DNA of 64,000 nucleotides, from positions 124,001-188,000 of the forward strand of contig CAWFFJ010000026.1 of assembly GCA_963814875.1 (NCBI GenBank), given 5' to 3'. Each line of letters begins with the position of its first letter. Positions within the stretch are counted from its first letter, which is position 1. The stretch is from CAVSIS01 sp963814875 (GTDB lineage: Bacteria; Acidobacteriota; Thermoanaerobaculia; Thermoanaerobaculales; Sulfomarinibacteraceae). Below, one piece after another: positions 1-8,441 of this stretch. A program made the translations under genes and the position numbers. The notes beneath the pieces are model-generated. The model made no database searches, was not told the DNA's origin, and was given only the letters and a program-made list of their open reading frames with translations.

Positions 1-1
1 G

Positions 2-313
2 GTCGCCTGCTCGCCCCGATCGGTGGTCGCCACTGGAGGCGGTACTTTCTGCTCAGCTCGCAACCGTCACGTGATCAACTCAGCGGGCGGGTACTCGGTC
101 TTTCTCGACGTGCCGTGGTCGGTCATTTTCCGCCGTCTTCCCGGCAAGAACTTCGACCGGCCAAAGTTCGTCGATCCTGAGCAGGCGAGGCAGCTGTACG
201 AGTCCCGGCGGGCCGCCTACCTGCTCGCCGACACCAGCCTTTCCCTCGACGGCGACGAGCCTCCGGACCAGGTCGCACAGCGGATCGCGTCCCTCCTTCC
301 GGAGGTGGCGTGA
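2..313 (+). CDS. aroK: Shikimate kinase, C-terminal part (runs in from the left edge)
   Basis: Shikimate kinase phosphorylates the 3-hydroxyl of shikimate with ATP in the cytoplasmic pathway to chorismate. Only the last about 103 residues are present; the P-loop end lies outside the window. The visible part has the shikimate-binding VATGGGTF stretch, then VFLDVPW, the RP of the lid region and a LYESRRAAY helix followed by AD, in the family order. The stop overlaps the GTG of the next gene (GTGA), so the two are probably co-transcribed. The family assignment is firm; whether the missing half is intact cannot be seen. Confidence 0.85.
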   Translation, partial: VACSPRSVVATGGGTFCSARNRHVINSAGGYSVFLDVPWSVIFRRLPGKNFDRPKFVDPEQARQLYESRRAAYLLADTSLSLDGDEPPDQVAQRIASLLPEVA

Positions 314-1065
314 GGTATCTGATCCTGAGTGACATCCACGCCAACTGGGAGGCGCTGCACGCGGTGCTCAGCCACGTACGGCGCAAGCGTTGGGACCATG
401 TTCTGTTCCTCGGCGACGCCGTCGGATACGGTGCGTCGCCGAATCAGGTCCTGGCGTGGCTGCGTGCGGTGCAGCCCCAGGCAACCATGGTTCGCGGGAA
501 TCACGACCGGGTGTGCGCTGGCCTCGACAGCGGCGAGTACTTCAACCGCTACGCACTCGAGGCCGCCACCTGGACCTACGATCATCTCGAGCCGCGCAAC
601 CTCGAGCTGCTCAGAGAGCTGCCTGAGGGACCGATCGCGGTCTCCGAGCGGGTCGCCGTGTGCCACGGCTCGCCGGTCGATGAGGACGCCTACGTGTTCT
701 CGGCCTACGACGCCCAGGCCGCGTTCGACGCTGCGCCACAGCCAGTGATTTTCTTTGGCCACACCCACATTCCGTCGGTGTTCGTACTGCGACGGGTCAA
801 CGGCCGGACCACCCTCCACGCCCGCCTGCTCGCCGGATCGCGCCAGGTGATCGATCTCGACCCTAACAACCGCTACCTCATCAACCCCGGCTCGGTCGGC
901 CAACCGCGAGACCGGGACCCGAAGGCCGCTTATGCGATCTACGATGCCGAGCAGCGACGTCTGTTCGCCTACCGGGTGGGCTATCGCGTGGGGAACGCCC
1001 GACGACGCATCCTCCAGGCGGGCCTGCCCCCCGTCCTCGGGGACCGGCTCCTCTATGGCGCGTGA
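310..1065 (+). CDS. Calcineurin-like metallophosphoesterase (YfcE/ApaH-type)
   Basis: A 251-residue cytoplasmic phosphoesterase. The metal-binding motifs appear in order: DIH near residue 8, GDAVGYG near 36, GNHD near 64, CHGSP near 118 and GHTH near 154. The late motif LINPGSVGQPRD is typical of the small YfcE/MJ0936-like phosphodiesterases. The substrate cannot be told from sequence; a cyclic nucleotide, dinucleoside polyphosphate or phosphoprotein are all possible. The GTG start overlaps the aroK stop by four bases, and the next gene begins 16 bases after the stop, so it sits inside a run of same-strand genes. No signal peptide is seen. Confidence 0.85.
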   Translation: MRYLILSDIHANWEALHAVLSHVRRKRWDHVLFLGDAVGYGASPNQVLAWLRAVQPQATMVRGNHDRVCAGLDSGEYFNRYALEAATWTYDHLEPRNLELLRELPEGPIAVSERVAVCHGSPVDEDAYVFSAYDAQAAFDAAPQPVIFFGHTHIPSVFVLRRVNGRTTLHARLLAGSRQVIDLDPNNRYLINPGSVGQPRDRDPKAAYAIYDAEQRRLFAYRVGYRVGNARRRILQAGLPPVLGDRLLYGA

Positions 1066-1081
1066 ACCCAGGGGGTGGATG

Positions 1082-3478
1082 ATGACGTCTTGTGTGCGGG
1101 CAGTCCTTGGCGCCGCGCTCGCGCTCACAGTCGCTTCTGGAGCAGCGGCACAGGAGGGACGCGCCCTGCTGCGGGCCACCCTGCTCGAGGCTCTCGACCG
1201 TGGTGCCGTCCCCGACGCCCTGTGGGGCGGGCTGCTCCTCGACCCCGAGTCCCAGGTCCGTGTCCTGGCCGTCCGTGTGCTGGCCTCAAACCCCGGGCAC
1301 GGCACGGTCCTGCGGCTGGCGATGCTCGCCCAGGATCGCGATCCCCGGGTCCGCGAGGTTGTGATGCTCACGGCGGGTCGGTTCGGGTCTCCAGCCGTGG
1401 AGCTGGCCGGCGCCGCGCTGCACGATCCCTCGCCGCTGGTGCGGCGGGCGGCGGTGTGGGCCTGCACCGAGATCGGAGAGCCGTGTGCCGACGCGGTCCT
1501 CGCTCACATGGCCGTCGAGCGCGACTCGAGCGTCCTTGAGATGGGGTTGGCGAACCTGTGGCGGCTGCCGTCGGGCCGGTGGGAAGGGACCGCGGGCGGC
1601 TTCACGGGACATCGGGACCCCCTGCTGCGTCGCGCTGCGGCGTACGGGCTGTCACGAGGGCGCTCCGAGCTGCGATTGGCGCCGCTTCGCCGCCTGGCAG
1701 CCGACCCGGAGCCGGTCATCCGGCTCACGGCCCTGCGGGGTCTCGGCGGCGACCCGCCGGACCCGTCGGACCTGAAGCGTCTCGTCGCTGCCCTCGACGA
1801 TCCCGACTGGCGGGTGCGCGCTGCGGCCTGCCTGGTGCTGGCTGCAACTCCGGCGGAGGTTCCGGAAGGGGCGGATGTCCGGCTCAGCGAGCTCGCCGCT
1901 GATGCTCGAGCGCAGCTCGCGGTACCTGCGGCGCGGGCGCTCGGCGCGAGCCCCGCCCGCGGCGGGGGGAAGGTGCTCACCCTGCTGGCGCGAGAGGGTG
2001 ATCCGTGGCCGGCTGCCGAAGCCCTGATCGCGCTCGCGCGCCAGGGCGGAGAGGCCGCCGGCGCCGTGGCCGCCGAGTGGATCACGAGTCCGGAGGCGTG
2101 GCGCCGCCGAGCTGCCGTCCGCGCGTCCGTTGCTTCCGGCGGGGTCGAGACCAAAGTGGTCGTACGGGCGCTCGAGGACCCCGACCCGAGCGTTCGGCTC
2201 GCGTTCCTCGATGCCCTGCCCCCGGGCGCTTCGGGCATCGACCGTACGCTTGCCGATCGGCTCGCCCGCGACCAGGATCCGGCGGTGCGGGCGAGCCTCA
2301 TCGACCGGCTCGCGGGCGACGGCGCGCTGCCGGCCGAGCGGTTGCTCGGGCTCGCCGCCTCGTGGCACGAGGACGGCGCAGGGGATGCCCGGGCCGCGGC
2401 CCTTCTTGCGGCGTGGAAAGACGGTGACGCGACCGTGCGCGCTAAGGTCCTCAAGGCCGCCCTCGACGACCCGGATCGCGCGGTGTCGGCACAGGTGGTG
2501 GCTGCGGCGCGGGCGGCGGGGGCCGCCGTGGAGCTGCCACCGCGAGCGGCGCCTCACGACCTCTCGTGGTACCGGGGTCTGGTCACATGGTCCGAACGCG
2601 AGCACTGGCTGGACCTGGTGACGGTGCGCGGGACCGTCCGTCTTCGCCTCGAGTCGGCACGCGCTCCCCTGACGGCGCGCGCGATCTGGGATCTCGCCGA
2701 GAAGGGCTTCTACAACGGGCTCACTTTTCACCGGGTGGTGCCGAACTTCGTGGTCCAGGGCGGCGACCCCCGCGGCGACGGGTGGGGGGGGCCGGGATTC
2801 ACCCTCGTCGATGAACCGTCGCTCGAGCCGTTCGACTCGTGGCGGGTCGGGGTTGCGACCTCCGGTCCCAACACCGGCGGCTGCCAGCTCTTCGCGACCC
2901 TGACCCCGGCCGACCACCTCACCGGTCACTATACGAACGTCGCCGAGGTCACCCATGGACGGGATGTTCTGGAGCGGATCGAGGTCGGCGACGCGATCGT
3001 GCGGGTCGAGACCGTGGAGGGGGCCGAGCCGCCGCCCCCGGCGCCGACGCTGCTCGGAGCACTGGCGTGGTCGGATCTTGCAGGTATCGACGGTTGGGAA
3101 ACGGAGCGTACGAACTACGTCCCAGACCCGGAGGTGGTGGACCGGCTGCGCACGGCCATAGGCCGCTACCGGATCGTGGTGGTGCTCGGCTCCTGGTGCG
3201 AGGACTCGAAGCGAGAGGTGCCTCGCCTGGAGAAGGTGGTGGATTCGGTCGGGGGCGGCGTCTTCACGGTCGAGCTCGAGGGTGTCGACAGAAGCAAACG
3301 CGTCTCGCCCACCAACCCGGTCGCCGGCCTGCTCCCGGGTCGCACTGCGGACCGGGTGCCGACCCTGGTCGTCCTCGACGCCAACGGGCAGGAGCTCGGG
3401 CGCGTTGTGGAAACCGCACCGGAGCCGCTCGAGCACCTGCTCGTCGAGCTGATCGGTCCGGCGGAGGGCTGGAGATGA
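1082..3478 (+). CDS. Secreted HEAT-repeat / cyclophilin / thioredoxin-like fusion protein
   Basis: About 798 residues. I start at the ATG at 1082, six bases after AGGGGG; an in-frame ATG at 1079 is possible. A signal peptide ends at ASGAAAQ. Residues about 25-490 are Ala/Leu-rich HEAT repeats with recurring DPDPSVR-like turns. Residues about 504-645 are a cyclophilin-type peptidyl-prolyl isomerase (FHRVVPNFVVQGGDP, then FDSWRVGVAT and GCQLFATL, which match the family's catalytic FHR and its substrate pocket). Residues about 690-790 are thioredoxin-like, with WCEDSKREVP in place of WCGPC, so only one cysteine of the pair remains. It ends in an ATGA overlap with the next gene. An envelope folding or quality-control role is inference. 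Confidence 0.85.
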   Translation: MTSCVRAVLGAALALTVASGAAAQEGRALLRATLLEALDRGAVPDALWGGLLLDPESQVRVLAVRVLASNPGHGTVLRLAMLAQDRDPRVREVVMLTAGRFGSPAVELAGAALHDPSPLVRRAAVWACTEIGEPCADAVLAHMAVERDSSVLEMGLANLWRLPSGRWEGTAGGFTGHRDPLLRRAAAYGLSRGRSELRLAPLRRLAADPEPVIRLTALRGLGGDPPDPSDLKRLVAALDDPDWRVRAAACLVLAATPAEVPEGADVRLSELAADARAQLAVPAARALGASPARGGGKVLTLLAREGDPWPAAEALIALARQGGEAAGAVAAEWITSPEAWRRRAAVRASVASGGVETKVVVRALEDPDPSVRLAFLDALPPGASGIDRTLADRLARDQDPAVRASLIDRLAGDGALPAERLLGLAASWHEDGAGDARAAALLAAWKDGDATVRAKVLKAALDDPDRAVSAQVVAAARAAGAAVELPPRAAPHDLSWYRGLVTWSEREHWLDLVTVRGTVRLRLESARAPLTARAIWDLAEKGFYNGLTFHRVVPNFVVQGGDPRGDGWGGPGFTLVDEPSLEPFDSWRVGVATSGPNTGGCQLFATLTPADHLTGHYTNVAEVTHGRDVLERIEVGDAIVRVETVEGAEPPPPAPTLLGALAWSDLAGIDGWETERTNYVPDPEVVDRLRTAIGRYRIVVVLGSWCEDSKREVPRLEKVVDSVGGGVFTVELEGVDRSKRVSPTNPVAGLLPGRTADRVPTLVVLDANGQELGRVVETAPEPLEHLLVELIGPAEGWR

Positions 3479-4446
3479 CCCAACGCCGCGAGGTCGCCGT
3501 GACCTCGCCGCTGCCGGGCCGTGCGGTTGAGCGCCTCGAGGCCTCGCACAGGGTCCGGCTCCACGAGGGGTCGCCCCTCGTCGATCCCGGCGACCTCGCC
3601 GAGTTCATCGGCGGGGCGCAGGGCGTGGTGACCTTGCTCGCCAACCCGGTCACCGAAGCCGTGCTCTCGGCCTGCCCGTACCTCGAGGTGGTCGGGAACT
3701 GCGCCGTCGGCTACGACAACGTCGACATCGACGCTGCCTGCCGCCGCGGGGTGTGGGTGACCAACACCCCCAACGTCCTGACCGAGGCCACGGCCGACCT
3801 CACCTGGGCACTGATCCTGGCCGTGACACGGCGCATCGTCGAGGCCGATGGTCTGGTGCGTGCTGGGCGCTTCATGGGCTGGCGACTGGACCTGCTCCTC
3901 GGCCGCGGACTGCAGGGCCAGACCCTCGGGGTCGTCGGGTGGGGACGCATCGGCCGCGCGGTCGCCAGACGAGCGCTCGTCTTCGGCATGAAGGTGGTCT
4001 TCGCGACTCCATCCCCACCTCCGGAGCCCGAGCCGCCGGCCCGCGCGGTGGCCCTCGACGAGCTGCTCGCCGCGAGCACCGTGGTCTCCCTGCACTGCCC
4101 GCTGACGCCCGCGACCCGCCATCTGCTCGACCATACCCGGCTCGCGCAGATGCGGCCTGGCGCCGTGCTCGTGAACACCTCGCGGGGACCACTGGTGGAC
4201 GAGGATGCCCTCGTTGCAGCCCTCGCCTCGGGCCACCTCGGTGGCGCCGGCCTCGACGTCTACGAGCACGAGCCGACGGTGCATCCCGGGCTCCTGGGTC
4301 GAGCCGACGTCGTCCTCCTGCCCCACATCGGCTCGGCGACCTCCGAAACCCGCGCCGCCATGGCTGAGCTCGCCGCCGACAATGTTCGCGCCGTGCTCGC
4401 TGGAGAAGAGCCGCCGACACCGGTGGTCCGAGGACGCATGGCGTGA
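3475..4446 (+). CDS. D-isomer-specific 2-hydroxyacid dehydrogenase (glyoxylate/hydroxypyruvate reductase-like)
   Basis: A 323-residue NAD(P)H-dependent reductase of 2-oxoacids. The Rossmann motif GVVGWGRIGRAVA lies near residue 150. The catalytic set follows in family order: Arg in NTSRGPLVDEDAL, Glu in DVYEHEP and His in LLPHIGSAT. NCAVGYDNVDID and NTPNVLTEATADL match the glyoxylate reductase (GyaR/GhrB) subgroup, so glyoxylate or hydroxypyruvate is the likely substrate; a phosphoglycerate dehydrogenase would usually carry an ACT domain, which is absent. The ATG overlaps the stop of the previous gene (ATGA). It closes the left-hand operon and is followed by the palindromic element. Confidence 0.88.
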   Translation: MTQRREVAVTSPLPGRAVERLEASHRVRLHEGSPLVDPGDLAEFIGGAQGVVTLLANPVTEAVLSACPYLEVVGNCAVGYDNVDIDAACRRGVWVTNTPNVLTEATADLTWALILAVTRRIVEADGLVRAGRFMGWRLDLLLGRGLQGQTLGVVGWGRIGRAVARRALVFGMKVVFATPSPPPEPEPPARAVALDELLAASTVVSLHCPLTPATRHLLDHTRLAQMRPGAVLVNTSRGPLVDEDALVAALASGHLGGAGLDVYEHEPTVHPGLLGRADVVLLPHIGSATSETRAAMAELAADNVRAVLAGEEPPTPVVRGRMA

Positions 4447-4620
4447 CCCCTGGAGGCCCGGCCGGGAACCCCCCGCGAAGCGAGAATCGCGAGGAGGCGT
4501 GAGATGTGGCGCCGGAAGGGCGCAGATGTAGTCCTTCTACTTCAAGAACTTCCGGCGCCGCAGATTGCACCTCATTCGCGATTCGCAGCCGTGAGGAGGT
4601 TTCCGGCCGGGCCTCTGGGA
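4447..4620. repeat. Large imperfect palindromic element (about 174 bases)
   Basis: The left half, 4447-4518, can be read against the reverse complement of the right half, 4549-4619, with only scattered mismatches. Matching cores are GGCGCCGGAAG at 4508-4518 with CTTCCGGCGCC at 4549-4559, the AATCGCGA segments near 4484 and 4577, and GAGGCCCGGCCGG near 4453 with CCGGCCGGGCCTC near 4603. The apical loop 4519-4548 holds its own small hairpin, GTAG-TCCTT-CTAC. No protein is encoded. It begins right after the dehydrogenase stop. A MITE or other interspersed repeat is the best guess; an RNA hairpin affecting the upstream transcript is the alternative. Confidence 0.75.
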
Positions 4621-4722
4621 GCGCGTACCGCAGAGCCCCATGAAGGGGATCCAGAAGGCGGCCGCATTGCACGGGCTCAACGGTACGTGCTGCTTGGGAT
4701 GCGCCTGGATTGCCGACTCTTT

Positions 4723-4739
4723 GCTAGAATCTGCACATG
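4723..4739 (+). promoter_or_regulatory. Extended -10 promoter, probably giving a leaderless transcript
   Basis: TGC-TAGAAT (hexamer 4725-4730) is an extended -10 box. The ATG of the glycosyltransferase begins six bases later, so transcription would start at or next to the start codon. There is no Shine-Dalgarno sequence in front of this ATG, which agrees. No good -35 hexamer is seen at the usual distance. Confidence 0.55.
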
Positions 4740-5510
4740 GAGCAAGAGTTGGCTGATGCCCCGCCCGCAGCCGCTGCGATGACCGCCCCCGATGAGCTCA
4801 CAGTGCCCCCCCCGGCGACGCGCCCGATCCGCGAGCTGTCGGTAGTGATGCCGGCCCACAACGAGCAGGAGATTCTGCCGGAGTCGCTGGCGGAGGCGGT
4901 CGCGGCGCTGGACGCTCTGTGCGACACCTGGGAGTTGATCGTGGTCGACGACGGATCGACCGACCGCACGCCGGAGATCCTCGAGGAGTGGAGTCGCCGC
5001 GATCCGCGCGTGCGCGCGCTGCCCCTTCGGCCCCAGAAAGGCTACTCCAAAGCGATCGTGGCCGGCGTCGAGGCGACGCGCTACCTCACGGTCTTCTACA
5101 CCGACGCGGATGCCCAGTTCGACCTCCGCGAGATCATCGAGCTCTATCCGTGGCTGCGCGATGTCGACATGGTCGCCGGCTACCGGCTCGATCGCCGGGA
5201 CCCCTGGACCCGGCGTTTCGCGTCCGGCGTTTACAACCGAATCCAGGCCTGGGCGCTCGGGCTGCGGGGGGTGCGTGACGTCAATTGCGCCTTCAAGCTG
5301 TTCCGCCGCTCGTTCTTCGAGCTTGTCACCCTGACCAGCGGTGGCTTCCTGATCGACGCCGAGATGTTCGCGCGCGCCTCTCGCGCCGGCCTTCGCTGGA
5401 CGCAGGTCGGAGTGACCCACCGTCCGCGCACCCGTGGCAGCTCGACGGTGAGAGCTCGCACTGTCTCCGAGACCCTGCGCGAGCTACGCAGCCTCCGCCG
5501 CAGCCTGTAA
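4737..5510 (+). CDS. Family 2 glycosyltransferase (dolichyl/polyprenyl-phosphate sugar synthase-like)
   Basis: A 257-residue GT-A enzyme. LSVVMPAHNEQE opens the fold, VVDDGSTDRTPEIL is the nucleotide-binding loop, YTDADAQFD is the DXD-type metal site, and NCAFKLFRRS is the acceptor-side motif of DPM1-like enzymes. It probably loads a sugar onto a polyprenyl-phosphate carrier at the inner face of the membrane. The next gene, 17 bases on, is an ArnT/PMT-type transferase that uses such carriers, which supports a two-step pair. The first about 30 residues are Ala/Pro-rich and may be a tail or a wrong start, but the -10 box just upstream favours this ATG. Confidence 0.88.
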   Translation: MEQELADAPPAAAAMTAPDELTVPPPATRPIRELSVVMPAHNEQEILPESLAEAVAALDALCDTWELIVVDDGSTDRTPEILEEWSRRDPRVRALPLRPQKGYSKAIVAGVEATRYLTVFYTDADAQFDLREIIELYPWLRDVDMVAGYRLDRRDPWTRRFASGVYNRIQAWALGLRGVRDVNCAFKLFRRSFFELVTLTSGGFLIDAEMFARASRAGLRWTQVGVTHRPRTRGSSTVRARTVSETLRELRSLRRSL

Positions 5511-5527
5511 CACCCGAAGCCGCCGCA

Positions 5528-7030
5528 ATGACACTGCACCGCGAGACCGCCTCCGATCGCTGGTTGTTCGCGGCCGTCGTGGTGGTCAGCGTTGCACTGC
5601 ATGCGTGGCTCGCCGCCGCGTTGCCGCTGTCGGGCGATGAAGCCTACTACTGGGACTGCGCTCGGCACCTTGACTGGGCCTACTTCGACCAGCCGGGTCT
5701 GGTGATCTGGCCGATCCAGCTCGCCCGTGCGCTGCTCGGAGACACCGCGCTTGCGGTGCGCTCGCCGGCGGTTCTCGCGAGCCTACTGTCCGCGCTCTTC
5801 CTGCTGCCGTTGGTGCGGCGCCTGGGCGGTGGCGCCCGCCAGGCGGCGGCTGCCGTCATGCTGCTGCACGTGATGCCGGCCTACTTCTTCGGTGCCTTCT
5901 ACGAGTCGACCGATGCCGGAATGATGGCGGCCTGGATCGGGGCGACGTGGGCGGCGGTGGCCCTGGCACAGGGCGAGCGACGGGCGTGGTGGGGGTTCGG
6001 CCTCGCGATCGGCCTCGGTTTCCTGGCGAAGTTCCCGATCGTCCTCGTGCTGCCGGCGCTGGTCCCGGCGCTGTGGGTGCCGGCGGTGCGCCGCCAGCTG
6101 GCGACGGTGACGCCGTGGCTCGCGGCGGCGATGTCCGTCGTGCTCACCGCTCCGGTGTGGATATGGGCGGAGCTCCACAGCTGGGACAACATCCGCTTCC
6201 AGCTCTCCGGGCGCCACGAGACCCACGCCTTCACTCTCCGCTTCCTGGGCGAGTTTGTCGCCGCCAACCTCGCCCTCGCGACGCCCTTTCTCGTGGCGGC
6301 TCTGGCGGTGGCCTGGTGGCGCGGCTGGCGGCGGTGCGACCCCGGATGGCGGGTGTTCCTGGTCGCCTCGGCATCGCCGCTGGTCGTCTTCGGCCTGGTG
6401 TCGCTGCGCGAGCGGGTCGGTGGGCACTGGGGCGTGCCCGGGCTGGTGGTGGCGGTGGCAGCGCTGGTGCTGGTCGAGTTCCGCGGCCGCCGGACACTGG
6501 TCGCCCTCGGCGCGGCGTTCGGACTTGTGCTGTCGCTGGCGCTGGTCGTGGCCGCCCTCCATCCGGAGCGACTGCTCGGGCTCCAGGTGCACCTTGCCGG
6601 CCGGACTCTCGAGGTGCCCGAGCGGCCGGTCGCGATGGCCTTCGGCTACCGCGAGGTGGCGGCGGACCTCGAGACCCGCCTGGCCCCTGGAGAGTGGGTC
6701 GCCTGCGAGAGCTACACCACGGTCCACCTCCTCGCGTTCCGCTCCGGCGGCCGCCTCCCGGTTCTGCTCGCGCGGCTGACTGGCGGCCGCCACGGGCTCG
6801 CGGCGCTGTACTGGCACCGGCCCGAGGCGCTTGAAGGCCGTGACGTGCTCTTCGTCACCGAGCGCGAGGGACTCGAAGACCGGCTCGCCGGTCTGTTCGC
6901 ATCGGTCGAGGAGGAGGCGCCGATCGAGGTGCGCGTCGGCGGCCGGGTGATCCGGACCTTTCGGGTGCTGCGCTGCCGTGACCTCCTGCACCCGGAGGGT
7001 GTCTTCACCCTCCTGCCCAAGAGCGCCTGA
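5528..7030 (+). CDS. Polytopic glycosyltransferase, ArnT/PMT (GT39/GT83) family
   Basis: A 500-residue membrane protein. The first segment is VVVVSVALHAWLAAALPLSGDEAYYWD; the acidic DEAYYWDCARHLDWAYFDQPG loop just after it is the catalytic first periplasmic loop of ArnT-like enzymes. Around ten further hydrophobic segments follow, to about residue 350, and then a soluble C-terminal domain of about 150 residues. Enzymes of this type move a sugar from a polyprenyl-phosphate donor onto lipid A, protein or glycan outside the inner membrane. The acceptor is unknown. It follows the GT2 gene by 17 bases and probably uses its product. Confidence 0.85.
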   Translation: MTLHRETASDRWLFAAVVVVSVALHAWLAAALPLSGDEAYYWDCARHLDWAYFDQPGLVIWPIQLARALLGDTALAVRSPAVLASLLSALFLLPLVRRLGGGARQAAAAVMLLHVMPAYFFGAFYESTDAGMMAAWIGATWAAVALAQGERRAWWGFGLAIGLGFLAKFPIVLVLPALVPALWVPAVRRQLATVTPWLAAAMSVVLTAPVWIWAELHSWDNIRFQLSGRHETHAFTLRFLGEFVAANLALATPFLVAALAVAWWRGWRRCDPGWRVFLVASASPLVVFGLVSLRERVGGHWGVPGLVVAVAALVLVEFRGRRTLVALGAAFGLVLSLALVVAALHPERLLGLQVHLAGRTLEVPERPVAMAFGYREVAADLETRLAPGEWVACESYTTVHLLAFRSGGRLPVLLARLTGGRHGLAALYWHRPEALEGRDVLFVTEREGLEDRLAGLFASVEEEAPIEVRVGGRVIRTFRVLRCRDLLHPEGVFTLLPKSA

Positions 7031-7071
7031 CTTTCGGTGGTGCTCCCCACCGCCATTGCGGTGAGAGAACC

Positions 7072-8298
7072 TCAGCCGGGCGGCGCAGGTCGGACGTGGA
7101 GTCGGGTGACGCGTCCCCCGTCGATCTCGCGAACCTCGAGCGCCAGACCTTCCCAGTGCACGACGTCGCCGACGGCGACCTCAGTCTCGACCAGCGAGCC
7201 GACGAGGCCCCCCACGGAGTCGATGTCCTCGGGTGGCGGCAGCCTGCGGTGGAGGATGCGCTCCAGCCGGCGCAGGGCGAGGTAGCCGGGCACGAGCCAG
7301 CCGTTCCCCTCAGCCACCACGGTCGTGCCGAGCTCGCGGTCGAACTCGTCCTCGATCTCCCCGAAGACCAGCTCGAGGATGTCCTCCATGCAGACGATGC
7401 CCGAGGAGCCGCCAAACTCGTCGAGCACGATGGCCAGGTGCTGGCCGCCGTGTCGCATGTCCTGGAGCAGGTCCGGGAGCGGCTTGGACTCGGGGATCAA
7501 GATCGGGTCAACGACGGTATCGGTCCAGCGGCTCCCAGGGGCGAGCCGGAGCAGATGTCGGGCGTGCAGTACGCCGACGATGCGGTCCGGCGAACCGTCC
7601 ACGACCGGGAACCGGCTGTGCGGAGACTGCCCGACCACCGCGCGCAGCCTGGCGTCATCCCACGAAGAATCGACGGTCTCGACTCGTGGCCTTGGGACCA
7701 TGATCTGGCGTGCCGTCGCCTGCTGGAAGCGCAGCACCGACTCGATCACATGGCGCGCCTCGCGCGGCAGCTGGGCGTGCCGGTGGGCCAATCGGAGCAT
7801 GAAGAGGAGATCCTCCTCGGTCACCGGCACCTCCTGCGGGGTGCGGGGCGACAGCGCCCGGGCGAGCAGTCCAAGCACCGCGTTGACCGGGCGCAGCACG
7901 ACGTCGAGCAGGTACAGAACCGGAGCGACCCGGGCGACGACCCACTGTGCGTGGCGCTGGGCCAGGGTTTTCGGTGTGATCTCGCCGAAGACCAGGATGA
8001 ACAGGGTGATGACGCCGACCGCAACGGCGACCGCCGAGCTCTGCACCAACTGATAGGCGAGAGTGGTGGCGAGGGAGGACGCGAGCACGTTGACCAGGTT
8101 GTTGCCGACCAGGATCGTGATCAGCAGCTCCTGGGGCGCGTGCGCCCACCGGTCGAGAGCGGCCCGGGTGAGCCGACCACTCTTCTCGCGCAACGCCTCC
8201 CGACGGGTGACAGGAAGCGACGTGAGTGCGGTCTCCGAGGCAGAGAAGAATGCCGAGCCGGCAAGGCAGAGGACGACCGCTACGAGCTCAGCGTTCAT
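7072..8298 (-). CDS. CNNM/CorC family membrane protein with CBS pair
   Basis: About 408 residues, starting at MNAELVAVVL. The DUF21 (CNNM) membrane domain fills residues about 1-180 with SAFFSASETALTSL and FGEITPKTLAQ, both family hallmarks. A pair of CBS domains follows (IMVPRPRVETV to about residue 320, with LAIVLDEFGGSSGIV), then a C-terminal CorC_HlyC domain ending in a conserved VTRLHV strand. Relatives take part in magnesium or cobalt efflux or resistance, and the CBS pair senses adenine nucleotides. It is transcribed toward the glycosyltransferase genes and away from the next gene. Confidence 0.88.
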   Translation of the reverse strand: MNAELVAVVLCLAGSAFFSASETALTSLPVTRREALREKSGRLTRAALDRWAHAPQELLITILVGNNLVNVLASSLATTLAYQLVQSSAVAVAVGVITLFILVFGEITPKTLAQRHAQWVVARVAPVLYLLDVVLRPVNAVLGLLARALSPRTPQEVPVTEEDLLFMLRLAHRHAQLPREARHVIESVLRFQQATARQIMVPRPRVETVDSSWDDARLRAVVGQSPHSRFPVVDGSPDRIVGVLHARHLLRLAPGSRWTDTVVDPILIPESKPLPDLLQDMRHGGQHLAIVLDEFGGSSGIVCMEDILELVFGEIEDEFDRELGTTVVAEGNGWLVPGYLALRRLERILHRRLPPPEDIDSVGGLVGSLVETEVAVGDVVHWEGLALEVREIDGGRVTRLHVRPAPPG

Positions 8299-8441
8299 GG
8301 CGTCCGGGTTCGGGGTCGGGATCCTCCATCGCGGCCATGCTACCACGGGACCGGGACCCGACCCGCCGTGCTATCCTGGCCGCGCTTTTCAACCTGACAG
8401 CGACAGGACGGTGTGACCGTCGACGAACAAGGAGGCGGGTT

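Noticed and set aside
217..1467. Long minus-strand open frames opposite the phosphoesterase and HEAT gene, and similar ones opposite most genes.
   Set aside because: They mirror real genes in GC-rich DNA, have Arg/Pro/Ser-rich composition and match no family. They are shadows.
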